Of a DNA stretch of 64,000 bases, positions 1 through 9,305 are shown piece after piece (position 1 is the stretch's first letter; each line of letters starts with the position of its first letter). The DNA lies in contig JAICHV010000003.1 in assembly GCA_025924715.1 (NCBI GenBank), forward strand, positions 1 through 64,000. The letters are read 5' to 3'. The notes below the pieces were generated by a model, which saw only the letters and a program-made list of their open reading frames with translations, was not told the origin of the DNA and searched no databases. This DNA comes from Alphaproteobacteria bacterium (GTDB taxonomy: Bacteria; Pseudomonadota; Alphaproteobacteria; Micropepsales; Micropepsaceae). The translations under genes and the position numbers were made by a program.

Positions 1-1268
1 GGCGGTTTGGACGGGATCGGCTGGGTCGGCGAATACCATTCGCCCGGCACATTGCCCGCCTTTCGCGGCGTTTCCGGCATCGGCCAGATCGGCTCGCCGG
101 TTTCGCGGTTCAAGACATAGAGGAAAGACTGCTTGGTCGGCTGGGCGATGGCCTTGACGATCTTGCCGTTGACCGGAATGTCCACGCACATGGCCGAGCA
201 GGGAATATCGTTGTCCCACATGCCGTGATGCACAAACTGGAAGTGCCATTTGCGCTTGCCGGTCTTCAGATCCACCGCCACCAGGCTTTCCCCGAACAAG
301 CCGGGGCCTTGACGCTTGGCGCCGATATAATCGCCGGCAGGAAGTTCGACACCGAAATAGGCCAGGCCCAAATCCGTATCGGCGCACATCTCGCCCCAGG
401 ACCCGGCATGGCCAAAAGCGCCTGCGGGATCGGAGAGCCAGGTGTCGTAACCGAACTCACCCTTGCGCGGGATGGTGTGGAAAATCCACAGCCGCTTGCC
501 GCTGCGCACATCATAGCCGCGGACATAGCCGACCGGCGGGACGGGGCCGCCTGCCCGCGGATCGTTGCCGCTATGGGCGGCGCCGATCACCACGACATCT
601 CCAGCCACCAGAGGGGTGGAATGCCAAGACACCTCGCCTGTGATCGGGTCGATCACCTGATCGTCTTCCAGCCGCAGGTCCACGGCGCCATTCTTGCCGA
701 AGCGCGGATCGGGGATGCCGGTGGCGATGTCGAGGGACAGCAGACGATAGCCCTGGGTGGTGTACAGAATGCGTTCGACTTTCCCGTCGGTCCAATAGGA
801 GCAGCCATGGCCGGACAGGATGCGCGGCGCTTGCCGGCCGCGCTCACCCTCGTCCTCGCGGTGCATCCAGATGATCTCGCCGGTGATCGCGTCCAGGCAG
901 ACAATATCGCGCCGGCTGCCGGCGGTGACATAAAGCCGGCCCTTGATCAGAATGGGCGTCGACTCCCAGTTTCCCTCGATGCGCGGGCCGAAATGGGAGG
1001 CATCGAGCCGCCAGGCGATCTGCAGATTGTTGAAATTGGTACCGGTGATCTGGTCGAGTGGCGAGTAGCGGTTGCCGTTCAGCTCATTGGCGAAGTGGTG
1101 CCATTCGGTATCCTGGGCGATGGCGCCGCGGGCCGGCGGCGGCGGATAGGCGTTGTTGAGATTGCCGCCGCCGTTCGGGCTGCGCTGGGCCTGCGCGGGT
1201 ATCAGCGTGGCATAGGCGAAGGTGGCCGCGGAGCCGTAGAGCATGGAACGTCTGGAAAGAGGCGACAT
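1..1268 (-). CDS. PQQ-dependent (quinoprotein) dehydrogenase, C-terminus truncated by window edge
   Basis: Minus-strand reading frame from ATG at 1268 (MSPLSRRSMLYGSAATFAYATLIPAQAQ..., signal peptide) open to position 1; WHHFANELNGNRYSPLDQI, ITGEIIWMHRE and GEPIWPMPE match quinoprotein propeller repeats. Missing from ORF track because it runs off the window. Confidence 0.85.
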   Translation of the reverse strand, partial: MSPLSRRSMLYGSAATFAYATLIPAQAQRSPNGGGNLNNAYPPPPARGAIAQDTEWHHFANELNGNRYSPLDQITGTNFNNLQIAWRLDASHFGPRIEGNWESTPILIKGRLYVTAGSRRDIVCLDAITGEIIWMHREDEGERGRQAPRILSGHGCSYWTDGKVERILYTTQGYRLLSLDIATGIPDPRFGKNGAVDLRLEDDQVIDPITGEVSWHSTPLVAGDVVVIGAAHSGNDPRAGGPVPPVGYVRGYDVRSGKRLWIFHTIPRKGEFGYDTWLSDPAGAFGHAGSWGEMCADTDLGLAYFGVELPAGDYIGAKRQGPGLFGESLVAVDLKTGKRKWHFQFVHHGMWDNDIPCSAMCVDIPVNGKIVKAIAQPTKQSFLYVLNRETGEPIWPMPETPRKAGNVPGEWYSPTQPIPSKP

Positions 1269-1573
1269 CAAGGATCACTCCGTTTGCGAGAAAAAGACGG
1301 TATCGATGCGTTCGCGACAAACCGGATCAGGGGTATCCGATCGGTTCGGCGAGCGCGAAAAACTTCCCAACCCGTTGCGCAGATGTCGGCGGTCCAGCAG
1401 GCCCCCTTGACCCACCCCCGGCTCTCGCAAGCCCTCGCCCTTTAGCGTGGCGATGTGGGCGCATATGAAGCGTCAAAGCCGCCGCAGGTCAATATGTGGC
1501 GTGTAAAGGTTCAGCTTTGACGCACCGCAGCATTACCGCGAATGCAGGTTCCCCACGGCGCGGAAATAGGCCG

Positions 1574-2857
1574 CTACCAATTGGTGAAGGAGCCGTCGGG
1601 CCGGTGGTTGAGCAGGTTCCCGGCGCGGTAGGTGGTGTATTCGCCGATCCGCGTCAATTTGGACACGTCCACTTCAACCCCAAGCCCCGGGCGGTCGTTG
1701 GGCCAAAGCTTGCCGTTCTTGAAGTCATAGACCTTGGGCAAATAGGGCCAGGCGCGGCTGCCATTGCCCAGCATTTCCATGATCGCCGGTACCGAGGTGG
1801 CGGTGAGGCACTGCACCAAGGCCGCCTCGGAAATGGGGCCGGTGAAATGCGGGATCATGCCGACATAATGAGTCTCGGCCATGGCGACGATCTTCATGAA
1901 CTCGCTGATACCGCCAACATTGGGCAGCGTGACGCGGGCATAATCGATCAGCTGGCGTTCGATCAGGGTGTTGACATCCCATTTGTAGCCGAACTGCTCA
2001 CCCACGGCGATCGGCAGCTTGGTGTGCTGGCGGATATTTTCATAGGCATCGACATTTTCACTGCGGATCAGGTCCTCGCAGAAATACGGGGCCAGATGCG
2101 CATCCTCGATCAAGGCGCAAAGCCGCAGCGCGTCCGGCGGATCCAGTTCGGTATGGAAGTCCAGCGCCCAGCCGCCGTCACCGCCGCCCTTTTGCATGGC
2201 GGTGCAGTCGTCGAACAGCTTGTGCACCAGTTTGAAGCGGTCGACTTCGCGCCCGCCCCCAATATCGGCGGCGCTGCGATAGACCCGAAAACCCGCATCC
2301 CGGCACGCCTTGGCGCTGTCTTCGATCGTGGCGGTCGGGGTCGGACGCGGATATGCGGTGGCATAGAGCTCGACATAGTCGCGCGATTTGCCGCCCAGCA
2401 ATTGCCAGATCGGCACGCCCAACCCCTTGGCTTTGAGATCCCAAAGCGCCAAGTCCAGCGCCCCCAAGGAATGGGTCTTCTCGCGCCCGGCGGGATAGAA
2501 ATAACCCCGCATCATGCGCTGCCACAGATTGTCGATGCGGAAGGGGTCGAGCCCGATCAGCAAGGCCGCGCATTCTTCCATGGTGCGCGGCTCGCCGCCC
2601 TCGCCGATGCCCTTCAGGCCTCTTTCGGTTTCGATGATCACCACATTGGTGGATTGATTGACCATCGGCTGGCCCTGGCGGCCCTGGGTGTCGCCTGGCG
2701 TGGTGTAGTATCGGATCGCCTTGATCTTGTCGTCAGGCAAGCCCAGCGCGTCGGCGGATGGCGGCAGCCAGACGGCGCCCGCGCCGGCGCTTGCCAAACC
2801 CGCTATGACGTTACGGCGATTCCATCCCAGCATGACGATGCCCCTTTTTTTGAACAT
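1574..2857 (-). CDS. Enolase superfamily (mandelate racemase/muconate lactonizing-type) sugar-acid dehydratase with TAT-like signal
   Basis: 427 aa; WNRRNVIAGLASAGAGAVWLPPSADA signal, then GALDLALWDLKAKGLGVPIWQLLGG and IAVGEQFGYKWDVNTLIERQLIDYARVTLPNVGGISE typical of the family. Confidence 0.85.
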   Translation of the reverse strand: MFKKRGIVMLGWNRRNVIAGLASAGAGAVWLPPSADALGLPDDKIKAIRYYTTPGDTQGRQGQPMVNQSTNVVIIETERGLKGIGEGGEPRTMEECAALLIGLDPFRIDNLWQRMMRGYFYPAGREKTHSLGALDLALWDLKAKGLGVPIWQLLGGKSRDYVELYATAYPRPTPTATIEDSAKACRDAGFRVYRSAADIGGGREVDRFKLVHKLFDDCTAMQKGGGDGGWALDFHTELDPPDALRLCALIEDAHLAPYFCEDLIRSENVDAYENIRQHTKLPIAVGEQFGYKWDVNTLIERQLIDYARVTLPNVGGISEFMKIVAMAETHYVGMIPHFTGPISEAALVQCLTATSVPAIMEMLGNGSRAWPYLPKVYDFKNGKLWPNDRPGLGVEVDVSKLTRIGEYTTYRAGNLLNHRPDGSFTNW

Positions 2858-2988
2858 TTTTAGACAGGCACACTCTTTACGAGAGGTCCCGCTTTATTGC
2901 GGCGGAGCTTATTCATCAGCTTGGGCGCCTTGCAAGTGGCGCAGCACAATTACCGCCCCTCGGTATTGCGATTGACGCGGGCTTCGCA

Positions 2989-4236
2989 TCAGCCCGGTGA
3001 GCTGCCCTGAATGCCCACCCGCACGATGTAGATCGACTGGGCGGCGGTCATGAACAGATAGTCGCGCTTGGGACCGGCGAAACACAGATTGGGGCAAGTT
3101 TCCGGCAGACGAATGCGCCCGAGCAGCTTGCCCGCCGCATTCCACACCGTCACCCCGGCATAGCCGAGCGGCGCCGTCGAGCCGATCCACAGATTGCCGC
3201 CGCGGTCCACCCGCATGCCGTCGGGACGGCAATTCACGCCATCGACCACGCAATCGGTGATCTGACGGGGATTGGCGAGCTTGGCGCCTTGCACGTCATA
3301 GGCCCAGATCGTGCCGCCGCGCATGGTGTAAAGGATTTTGTTGTCGGGCGAGAACGCAAGTCCGTTGGGGCCGCCCAGGCTGCCATCCACCACCATATCC
3401 ACTCTTCCGCTGGGGTCCCAGCGATAGGTATTGGCGGGCAATTCCTGCTTCAGATCGCCGATGCGGATGGCACGGCTTTCAAGACCAAGTCCGCCTTCGC
3501 CGATATTGGGATCGTCGCGGCCTTCCGGGTTTGAGCCCGCGCCCGGCGTATCGGCATGGCCTTCGCTGAGCGAACCGCCGAAGCGCGGATCGGTGAACCA
3601 GATGCTGCCGTCCTTGTGCGTGACCACGTCGTCGGGCGAGTTCAGCGCTTTGCCCTGGAAGGAATCGGCGATCACCGTCAGCGTGCCGTCATGCTCCCAG
3701 CGCACGATGCGGCGCAGATAATGCTGGCAGGAAACCTGGCGGCCCTGAAGATCGAAACAATTGCCATTGCTGTTGTATGAGGGGCGGCGAAAGGGCGTGA
3801 CCTGGCCGGTTTCCCAGATATAGCGATATTGCACATCGCCTTTGACATCGCTGAACACGACATATTGGCCTTCCGCCGACCAGGCGGGCCCTTCGGCCCA
3901 TTGATAGCCGGTCGCCACCCGTTTGATCACGGCCTGGCCCAGGCGCAGCCGCCCGAAAGCGGGATCGATCACCAGAATGTCCGGATCGGGGAAAATATTC
4001 GGCGGCGCGCCTTCGCCCCAGATGCGTGGCGGATTGCTGACGACCGTCGCCGGCTGTCCCAGCACGGCATTTGGGGAGGGTACGCGCGGCGCGGCGCCGG
4101 GAGGACCGCCCTGCGCCAGTGCCAACGTGGACGCCAGTGTGGGCGCCACCGCGGCGCCGCCCGCGATCACGCCGCGACGCGTCAGATCATTGGACATGGT
4201 TTTCCTCCCAAAGGCGCATGAGCGCCCCAACATCAT
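2989..4236 (-). CDS. SMP-30/gluconolactonase/LRE family protein, signal-peptide bearing
   Basis: 415 aa; LTRRGVIAGGAAVAPTLASTLALAQ TAT-like signal; EGPAWSAEGQYVVFSDV, LNSPDDVVTHKDGSIWFTDPRFG, GGPNGLAFSPDNKILYT, RPDGMRVDRGGNLWIGS. Confidence 0.88.
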   Translation of the reverse strand: MMLGRSCAFGRKTMSNDLTRRGVIAGGAAVAPTLASTLALAQGGPPGAAPRVPSPNAVLGQPATVVSNPPRIWGEGAPPNIFPDPDILVIDPAFGRLRLGQAVIKRVATGYQWAEGPAWSAEGQYVVFSDVKGDVQYRYIWETGQVTPFRRPSYNSNGNCFDLQGRQVSCQHYLRRIVRWEHDGTLTVIADSFQGKALNSPDDVVTHKDGSIWFTDPRFGGSLSEGHADTPGAGSNPEGRDDPNIGEGGLGLESRAIRIGDLKQELPANTYRWDPSGRVDMVVDGSLGGPNGLAFSPDNKILYTMRGGTIWAYDVQGAKLANPRQITDCVVDGVNCRPDGMRVDRGGNLWIGSTAPLGYAGVTVWNAAGKLLGRIRLPETCPNLCFAGPKRDYLFMTAAQSIYIVRVGIQGSSPG

Positions 4237-4257
4237 GATGCCATGCCGTGCGGCGGT

Positions 4258-5622
4258 CTAGCGCGGACCGGTATCCGGCCCATTATCCCAGGGGAAGCCA
4301 TAGGTGGGCAGCTTGGCGGGAAGCTTGAATTTGGCATATTCGACGCGGCTGTTCACGGTGACGAGCTGCAGGATTTCCTCGCCATTGCCCAGCGGAATCA
4401 TGGTCTGACTATAGCCGTCATTGTTGATGTCATAGTCGATCGGGGTCTCGATCAGCGACCAAAGGCCTTCGCCGCCGTTGCGGTTGACGAACAAGCCCTG
4501 CCCGATGCGGCCAATATCGTCGCGCACCACCGAACGGGCGCTGACAATCAAGGTCCCGTTGGGTCCGCCCCAAGGCGACCAGACGATATAGGGCGTGCCG
4601 TTGGGAAACTGGCGCCAGCGATCCTGGATCAGGGTGCCGGGAAGCTTGAAATCGCCCCAGTTCAATCCGTCGGTCGAAGTGCGGAAATGAGCGGCGTTGG
4701 TCCGCGGCTCCAGCGGATAGCCTGGCGCGCTGACCAATTCATAGCTCATGTAATATTTGCCGTTGCCGTCCTTGGCGATGATCGCCATGCCGGGGCGGGA
4801 CAGGCCGTCGGGAATGGCGACGTCATAGACCAGCGGCCCCCAGCTGCGGCCGCCATCTTCCGACACCACATGATCGAGAAGCTGGCTATAGCCGCTCTTT
4901 TTGTCCCGCTCGTCGGAAAAATACGCCACCAGGCGGCCATGGCTGTCGGTGTAGAGATAAGGCTCGAAGATGGGGTTTTGATCGCGCGACAGGCCGGCCC
5001 GGTCGGTGGGGTCATAGCGGCCGGACCCGCCATAGGCGATGGTGCTGAGATAGGCCCAGGTCTTTCCGCCGTCCTTGCTATAGGCCACATCGAGCGGCCG
5101 CTTGGTGGGATCGGTGCCGGAGGTGCCGTTGCCGCAGGCCATGACGGTGCCGGCGGGGAATTCCCCCATCTTCACGGGCAATTCGTACAGGCAAGGCTGA
5201 CCGCGCAGTTGCGGCACTTCGGAGAACAGCGACCAGCTATCGCCATTATCGGTGCTGCGCCAAATCGGCAGGTTACCGCGATGGCTGTAGGTCGCCAGCA
5301 AGGTGCCCTTGTTGGGACCGAATTTGAGCTGGATGACGCGCGGATATTGCGCACCCGGATCGCGCTCCATGGTGAAGAAGCCGATCTTGGAGGTAAACAC
5401 GGTCGTCGTTGGCGTTCCATAAGCGGGCGTCGCGGCCGGACGTACCGTCGCGGCGGGCGCAGGCCCGCCTCGGCCGGGGGCGGGTGCCGGTTGAGCCAGC
5501 ACTGCCTGGCCGGCAAAACCCAGCAATGCAGTGGCTGCCGCAGCGGTTGCGATCTTGGCAAAATTTCTCATTCTTTCGTGCCTCCGCGTCGAAGTTGCAT
5601 CGCAGGCGCCCAGAACCGCCAC
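4258..5622 (-). CDS. Sialidase-like BNR/Asp-box repeat secreted protein
   Basis: Signal peptide; several Asp-box motifs (STDNGDSWSLF, SKDGGKTWAYL, SEDGGRSWGPL). Confidence 0.75.
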   Translation of the reverse strand: MAVLGACDATSTRRHERMRNFAKIATAAAATALLGFAGQAVLAQPAPAPGRGGPAPAATVRPAATPAYGTPTTTVFTSKIGFFTMERDPGAQYPRVIQLKFGPNKGTLLATYSHRGNLPIWRSTDNGDSWSLFSEVPQLRGQPCLYELPVKMGEFPAGTVMACGNGTSGTDPTKRPLDVAYSKDGGKTWAYLSTIAYGGSGRYDPTDRAGLSRDQNPIFEPYLYTDSHGRLVAYFSDERDKKSGYSQLLDHVVSEDGGRSWGPLVYDVAIPDGLSRPGMAIIAKDGNGKYYMSYELVSAPGYPLEPRTNAAHFRTSTDGLNWGDFKLPGTLIQDRWRQFPNGTPYIVWSPWGGPNGTLIVSARSVVRDDIGRIGQGLFVNRNGGEGLWSLIETPIDYDINNDGYSQTMIPLGNGEEILQLVTVNSRVEYAKFKLPAKLPTYGFPWDNGPDTGPR

Positions 5623-5665
5623 GCTTCAAAAACTCTACCGATTTGCCCGGGCCCACACAAAAAGA

Positions 5666-5692
5666 AAAAGCCGGGCACAGGCCCGGCTTTTC
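5666..5692 (-). terminator. Rho-independent terminator downstream of the NHL-propeller gene
   Basis: aaaaagccgggc-acag-gcccggctttt, GC-rich stem flanked by A/T runs, just past the stop at 5719. Confidence 0.7.
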
Positions 5693-5718
5693 CATCGTGA
5701 CGCTTGATAAGGCCGAGA

Positions 5719-7137
5719 TTAACTCGGCTTCACCCATTCGGTGATACGACCATTGGTGGTATCGCCGGTCCACATATTGCCGTGGCTGTCCCAGCGGATA
5801 TAGCCGGTCTCGCCTTCCTGGCCATCGCCGCGGCCCGGACCATTGCCGATCACGCCAAGCACCTTGCCGTCGCGGCTCATATGCAGGTACTGACCGTCGC
5901 CGCCGGTTCCGATCCACATCTCGCCTTTGGAATCGAATGCGACATTGCAGGTGAGGTTGCGGGTCTGCACCGTCTTGATGAACTGGCCGTTGGCGCTATA
6001 GACCACCAGGCGATATTGCTCCCGGTCTCCGATCCAGACATTGCCCGTACGCGGATCGACGGCAAGATCGTGAACCTGGTAAAACTTTCCCGGTCCGACG
6101 ACGTCGCCATACCACTGGTTGATGAAATTGCCGTTCTTGTCGAGATGAATGACACGCGCGGCGCCCGACTGATTGGCCGGATCGTCGGTCTTGAAATCGT
6201 TCGGGCTCTCATTGGCATGGCCCTCACCGATATAAAGATCGCCATTGGGAGCAAAGGTCAGCGCGATCGGCTGCCAGATCAAGCGCTGACCGGTCTTTTC
6301 ATTCCAGTCCCCGCGATGGCCCCGGATGCCGATGGTCTTCAAGAGCTTGCCGTCCGGGCTCACTTCCTCAACGGTCGAGCCATATTCGTCGCAAAGCCAG
6401 ACATTGTCATTGGCATCGACATTGATGCCATGCGCCTGCACCAGATGGCCGATCACATTGTCGCCGATTGAGAACAACAATTTGTGGTCGGGCGAAAATT
6501 TGTTGAGCTGCGCTATGCCCGCGGCGTTGCGCTGGACCACCCAGAGGTTGTCGTGATGATCGACCGCCAAGGACACCGCGCCCCCAGTACCTTCGGTGGG
6601 CAGATGAATGGGATAGGCCGGTTTCCAGCCGAGATTGAGCGGCTTTGACTTCCATTCGACGCGGATATAACCGCCCACGCCGCCACGGACGCCATCGGGA
6701 TTGTTGAGGTTACCGATGCCCGCGCCGGTGCTGGCGGTGCAGATCGGCGAGTGTTCGCAGATCGGGATACTGATATCGCCGTTGTTGACGCGGAACCGCG
6801 AGCCTTCCAGCGCGGTCTTGCATTCCTTGCTGATAGTGCCGCTGTTTTCCTGCAGGCAGCTTTGCGCTTCCGTCGCGGCTTTCCCTGAGCAAAATTTGGC
6901 GATGTCGGCATTGCAAGCGTCGCTCACTCTGTTCCTGCCCCCGCGGCCGGGCCTGGCGGCGGCAACCGCCCCCGGCGCCCCCGCAGCGGCGGCCGGCGCG
7001 CGGTTTTGCTGATAAATGAACCAGGCGGGTTCGCCATTCTTGGCGGGCCCGCTTTGGGGCACCGCATCCTGCGCAAGACAAACCGCTGCGCTTGCGGCCG
7101 CCAGCACGGCAGCCAAGCCGAAAGTCTTTGTTCTCAT
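5719..7137 (-). CDS. NHL/six-bladed beta-propeller secreted protein with N-terminal cysteine-rich repeat
   Basis: 472 aa; signal peptide; CNADIAKFCSGKAATEAQSCLQENSGTISKECKTAL (Cys-rich GLG1-like repeat); NHL-like repeats DHHDNLWVVQRNAAGIAQL, DANDNVWLCDEYGSTVEEV, DPRTGNVWIGDREQYRLVVY. Confidence 0.78.
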   Translation of the reverse strand: MRTKTFGLAAVLAAASAAVCLAQDAVPQSGPAKNGEPAWFIYQQNRAPAAAAGAPGAVAAARPGRGGRNRVSDACNADIAKFCSGKAATEAQSCLQENSGTISKECKTALEGSRFRVNNGDISIPICEHSPICTASTGAGIGNLNNPDGVRGGVGGYIRVEWKSKPLNLGWKPAYPIHLPTEGTGGAVSLAVDHHDNLWVVQRNAAGIAQLNKFSPDHKLLFSIGDNVIGHLVQAHGINVDANDNVWLCDEYGSTVEEVSPDGKLLKTIGIRGHRGDWNEKTGQRLIWQPIALTFAPNGDLYIGEGHANESPNDFKTDDPANQSGAARVIHLDKNGNFINQWYGDVVGPGKFYQVHDLAVDPRTGNVWIGDREQYRLVVYSANGQFIKTVQTRNLTCNVAFDSKGEMWIGTGGDGQYLHMSRDGKVLGVIGNGPGRGDGQEGETGYIRWDSHGNMWTGDTTNGRITEWVKPS

Positions 7138-7358
7138 GGTGGTTTATTCTCCCCGGTTTTTTTGTGAATGCTTCTTTTCGCGCTGCAATGCGGCGTAAAA
7201 ATCCACCCACGCCGGGCAGCAAAACCGCGCGAAGGTTAGCGCTCCCACAGGGGAATGCAAATGGGCTGGCGCTCGGGTCGTCCCATGGACGAAGGGCACG
7301 CTACAAACAATTGTTGAGTATTTTCCGCCAGTTGCCACGCGTGGCGCTGCGGTGGAAA

Positions 7359-9305
7359 CTATTCCGCCGCTGTCAGGCCCAACACATCCTTCCGGCGTGG
7401 CCTGGCGATGGGGGCGGTATGCACATCGCGCAAAAACTTGTCGAACATCCAGCACAGCCACAGCGTGCGGCTATGGTCGCTGAGGCCGCCGCGGTGCTGC
7501 TGCAGCAGAGACTTTATGTAGGGGATCTCAAAATCGCCGGATGCCGCCAACCCGTTTGCCGCGCCCAGATCGCGCTCGAAGGCAGCGCCCAGGGGCCCGC
7601 GAAACCAAGCGGCCAGCGGAACGGAAAAACCCTGTTTGGGCCGGGTGAGCAATTCCGCCGGCAGACATTTGGCGGCGAGGCGGCGCAGGACTTTCTTGGT
7701 CTGGCCGCGGTCCAATTTGCAGCCGCGCGGCAGATTGAGAGCCCACTGCACCAGATTGCCGTCCAGCATCGGCACCCGCACTTCCAGGCTATGCGCCATG
7801 GCGGTTCGGTCCACCTTGGTGAGAATGTCACCCGGCAGCCAGGTCTTGATGTCGACATATTGCGCTTTGGCGACGGCATCCTGGAACGGCGCCCGTGCGA
7901 AATGTGCCGCGATCGCATCGCGCGCGCGATAGCCTGACTGCGCCCGCCGCAACGCGGGGGAGAACAAGCGGCGCCGCTGCGCCGCGCCTGTCACCGCCAG
8001 ATTGGCGAAATAGCCGTCGACCGTGTCGCAGCTCAGCTCGTGAAAGGTCTGCCGCGCCCGCAAGGGCCGCGGCGCCCAATCAAGTTGCGGATACAGCGCC
8101 GCCAGGGCGCCGAAAAGCGGCCGGCGCAAGCCGGCGGGCAACAACTTGCGAAAATTCTCTTCCCGGGCGTGAAAGCCGTAGCGGCGGTAACCGGCGAACA
8201 GTTCATCGCCGCCATCGCCCGACAGCGCCACCGTCACATGGCGCCGCGCCAGGCCCATCAGACGAAAGGCCGGGATCGCCGAACTGTCGCCGAACGGCTC
8301 GCCGAACACGCGCGCTAGCGGCGCGGCCAGATCTTCCTCGTCACCGCACAGCGTCTCTTTGCGATGTTCGGCGCCATAGCGGCGCGCAACTTGGGCGGCC
8401 AAAGCGGTCTCGTCGAAGCGGGGATCGGAAAAGCCGATGGTGAAACAGTTCAGCGATGGCCCCGATTCTCGCGCCATCAACGCGGTGGTGACCCCTGAAT
8501 CGATGCCGCCTGATAGGAACGCGCCGATCGGCACATCGGACACCATCTGGGCCGCGACAGAGGCCGACAGCCGCTCTTCCAATTCCTGCACGAAATCGGT
8601 GTCACGGCCGGCCCGAAGCGGGGCGTCGCTGACGTCCCAATAGGATTCCAGGCGCGGCGCCGCGCCCCGCCGCAAGGTCAAACGATGCGCGGCCGGCAAT
8701 TTGGCGACATCGGCATAAATGGTGCGCGGCTCGACGATATAGCCCAGGGCAAAAAACTCCTCCGCCGCGCCCGGATCGATCCGCCGCCGCAAGGCGGGCA
8801 GCGCCAGCAGCCCTGCCATTTCCGAGGCAAAGGCAAAGCTGCCATCCGGCAGGGTGGTATAATAAAGCGGCTTTTCGCCCAGCCGGTCGCGCGCCAGGAA
8901 CAGCGTGCCCGCCTGTTCGTCCCACAGCGCGAAGGCGAACATGCCGTTCAGCCGCGTGACGCAGTCCTCGCCCCATTTCTTCCAGGCTTCCAGAATGACT
9001 TCGGTGTCGGAGCGGGTCTGGAAACGGTGGCCGCAGGCGGCCAATTCGGCTCTCAGCTCGGCGAAATTGTAGATCTCGCCATTGAAGGTGATGGTGAAAG
9101 CGCCGGTGGTATCTTTCATCGGCTGCGCGCCGGTGGACAGATCGATTACCGCCAGACGGCGATGGGCAAGGCCGAGGCCGGGCGCGGTAAAAAACCCTTC
9201 GCCGTCCGGACCACGATGGGCGATGGCATCGGCCATGGCTTGCAATTGCGCCGCGTCCGCCGGCCGGGCACCCACAGGATCGAACCAGCCGGCGATGCCG
9301 CACAT
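7359..9305 (-). CDS. XrtA-locus amidotransferase, asparagine synthase (glutamine-hydrolyzing) family
   Basis: 648 aa; MCGIAGWFDP N-terminal nucleophile Cys, FNGEIYNFAELR, SGGIDSGVTTALMAR (PP-loop), SGDGGDELFAGYRRY; adjacent to exosortase A. Confidence 0.93.
   Translation of the reverse strand: MCGIAGWFDPVGARPADAAQLQAMADAIAHRGPDGEGFFTAPGLGLAHRRLAVIDLSTGAQPMKDTTGAFTITFNGEIYNFAELRAELAACGHRFQTRSDTEVILEAWKKWGEDCVTRLNGMFAFALWDEQAGTLFLARDRLGEKPLYYTTLPDGSFAFASEMAGLLALPALRRRIDPGAAEEFFALGYIVEPRTIYADVAKLPAAHRLTLRRGAAPRLESYWDVSDAPLRAGRDTDFVQELEERLSASVAAQMVSDVPIGAFLSGGIDSGVTTALMARESGPSLNCFTIGFSDPRFDETALAAQVARRYGAEHRKETLCGDEEDLAAPLARVFGEPFGDSSAIPAFRLMGLARRHVTVALSGDGGDELFAGYRRYGFHAREENFRKLLPAGLRRPLFGALAALYPQLDWAPRPLRARQTFHELSCDTVDGYFANLAVTGAAQRRRLFSPALRRAQSGYRARDAIAAHFARAPFQDAVAKAQYVDIKTWLPGDILTKVDRTAMAHSLEVRVPMLDGNLVQWALNLPRGCKLDRGQTKKVLRRLAAKCLPAELLTRPKQGFSVPLAAWFRGPLGAAFERDLGAANGLAASGDFEIPYIKSLLQQHRGGLSDHSRTLWLCWMFDKFLRDVHTAPIARPRRKDVLGLTAAE

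Noticed and set aside
225-1445. 406-aa plus-strand ORF
   Set aside because: Antisense to the PQQ dehydrogenase, which shows clear family motifs in the minus frame.
1496-2863. 455-aa plus-strand ORF
   Set aside because: Shadow of the enolase-superfamily gene.
4243-5700. 485-aa plus-strand ORF
   Set aside because: Shadow of the sialidase-like gene.
7344-7355. 12-bp perfect palindrome GCCACGCGTGGC
   Set aside because: No loop or T tract and no second copy noticed; could be chance in GC-rich DNA, so no function claimed.
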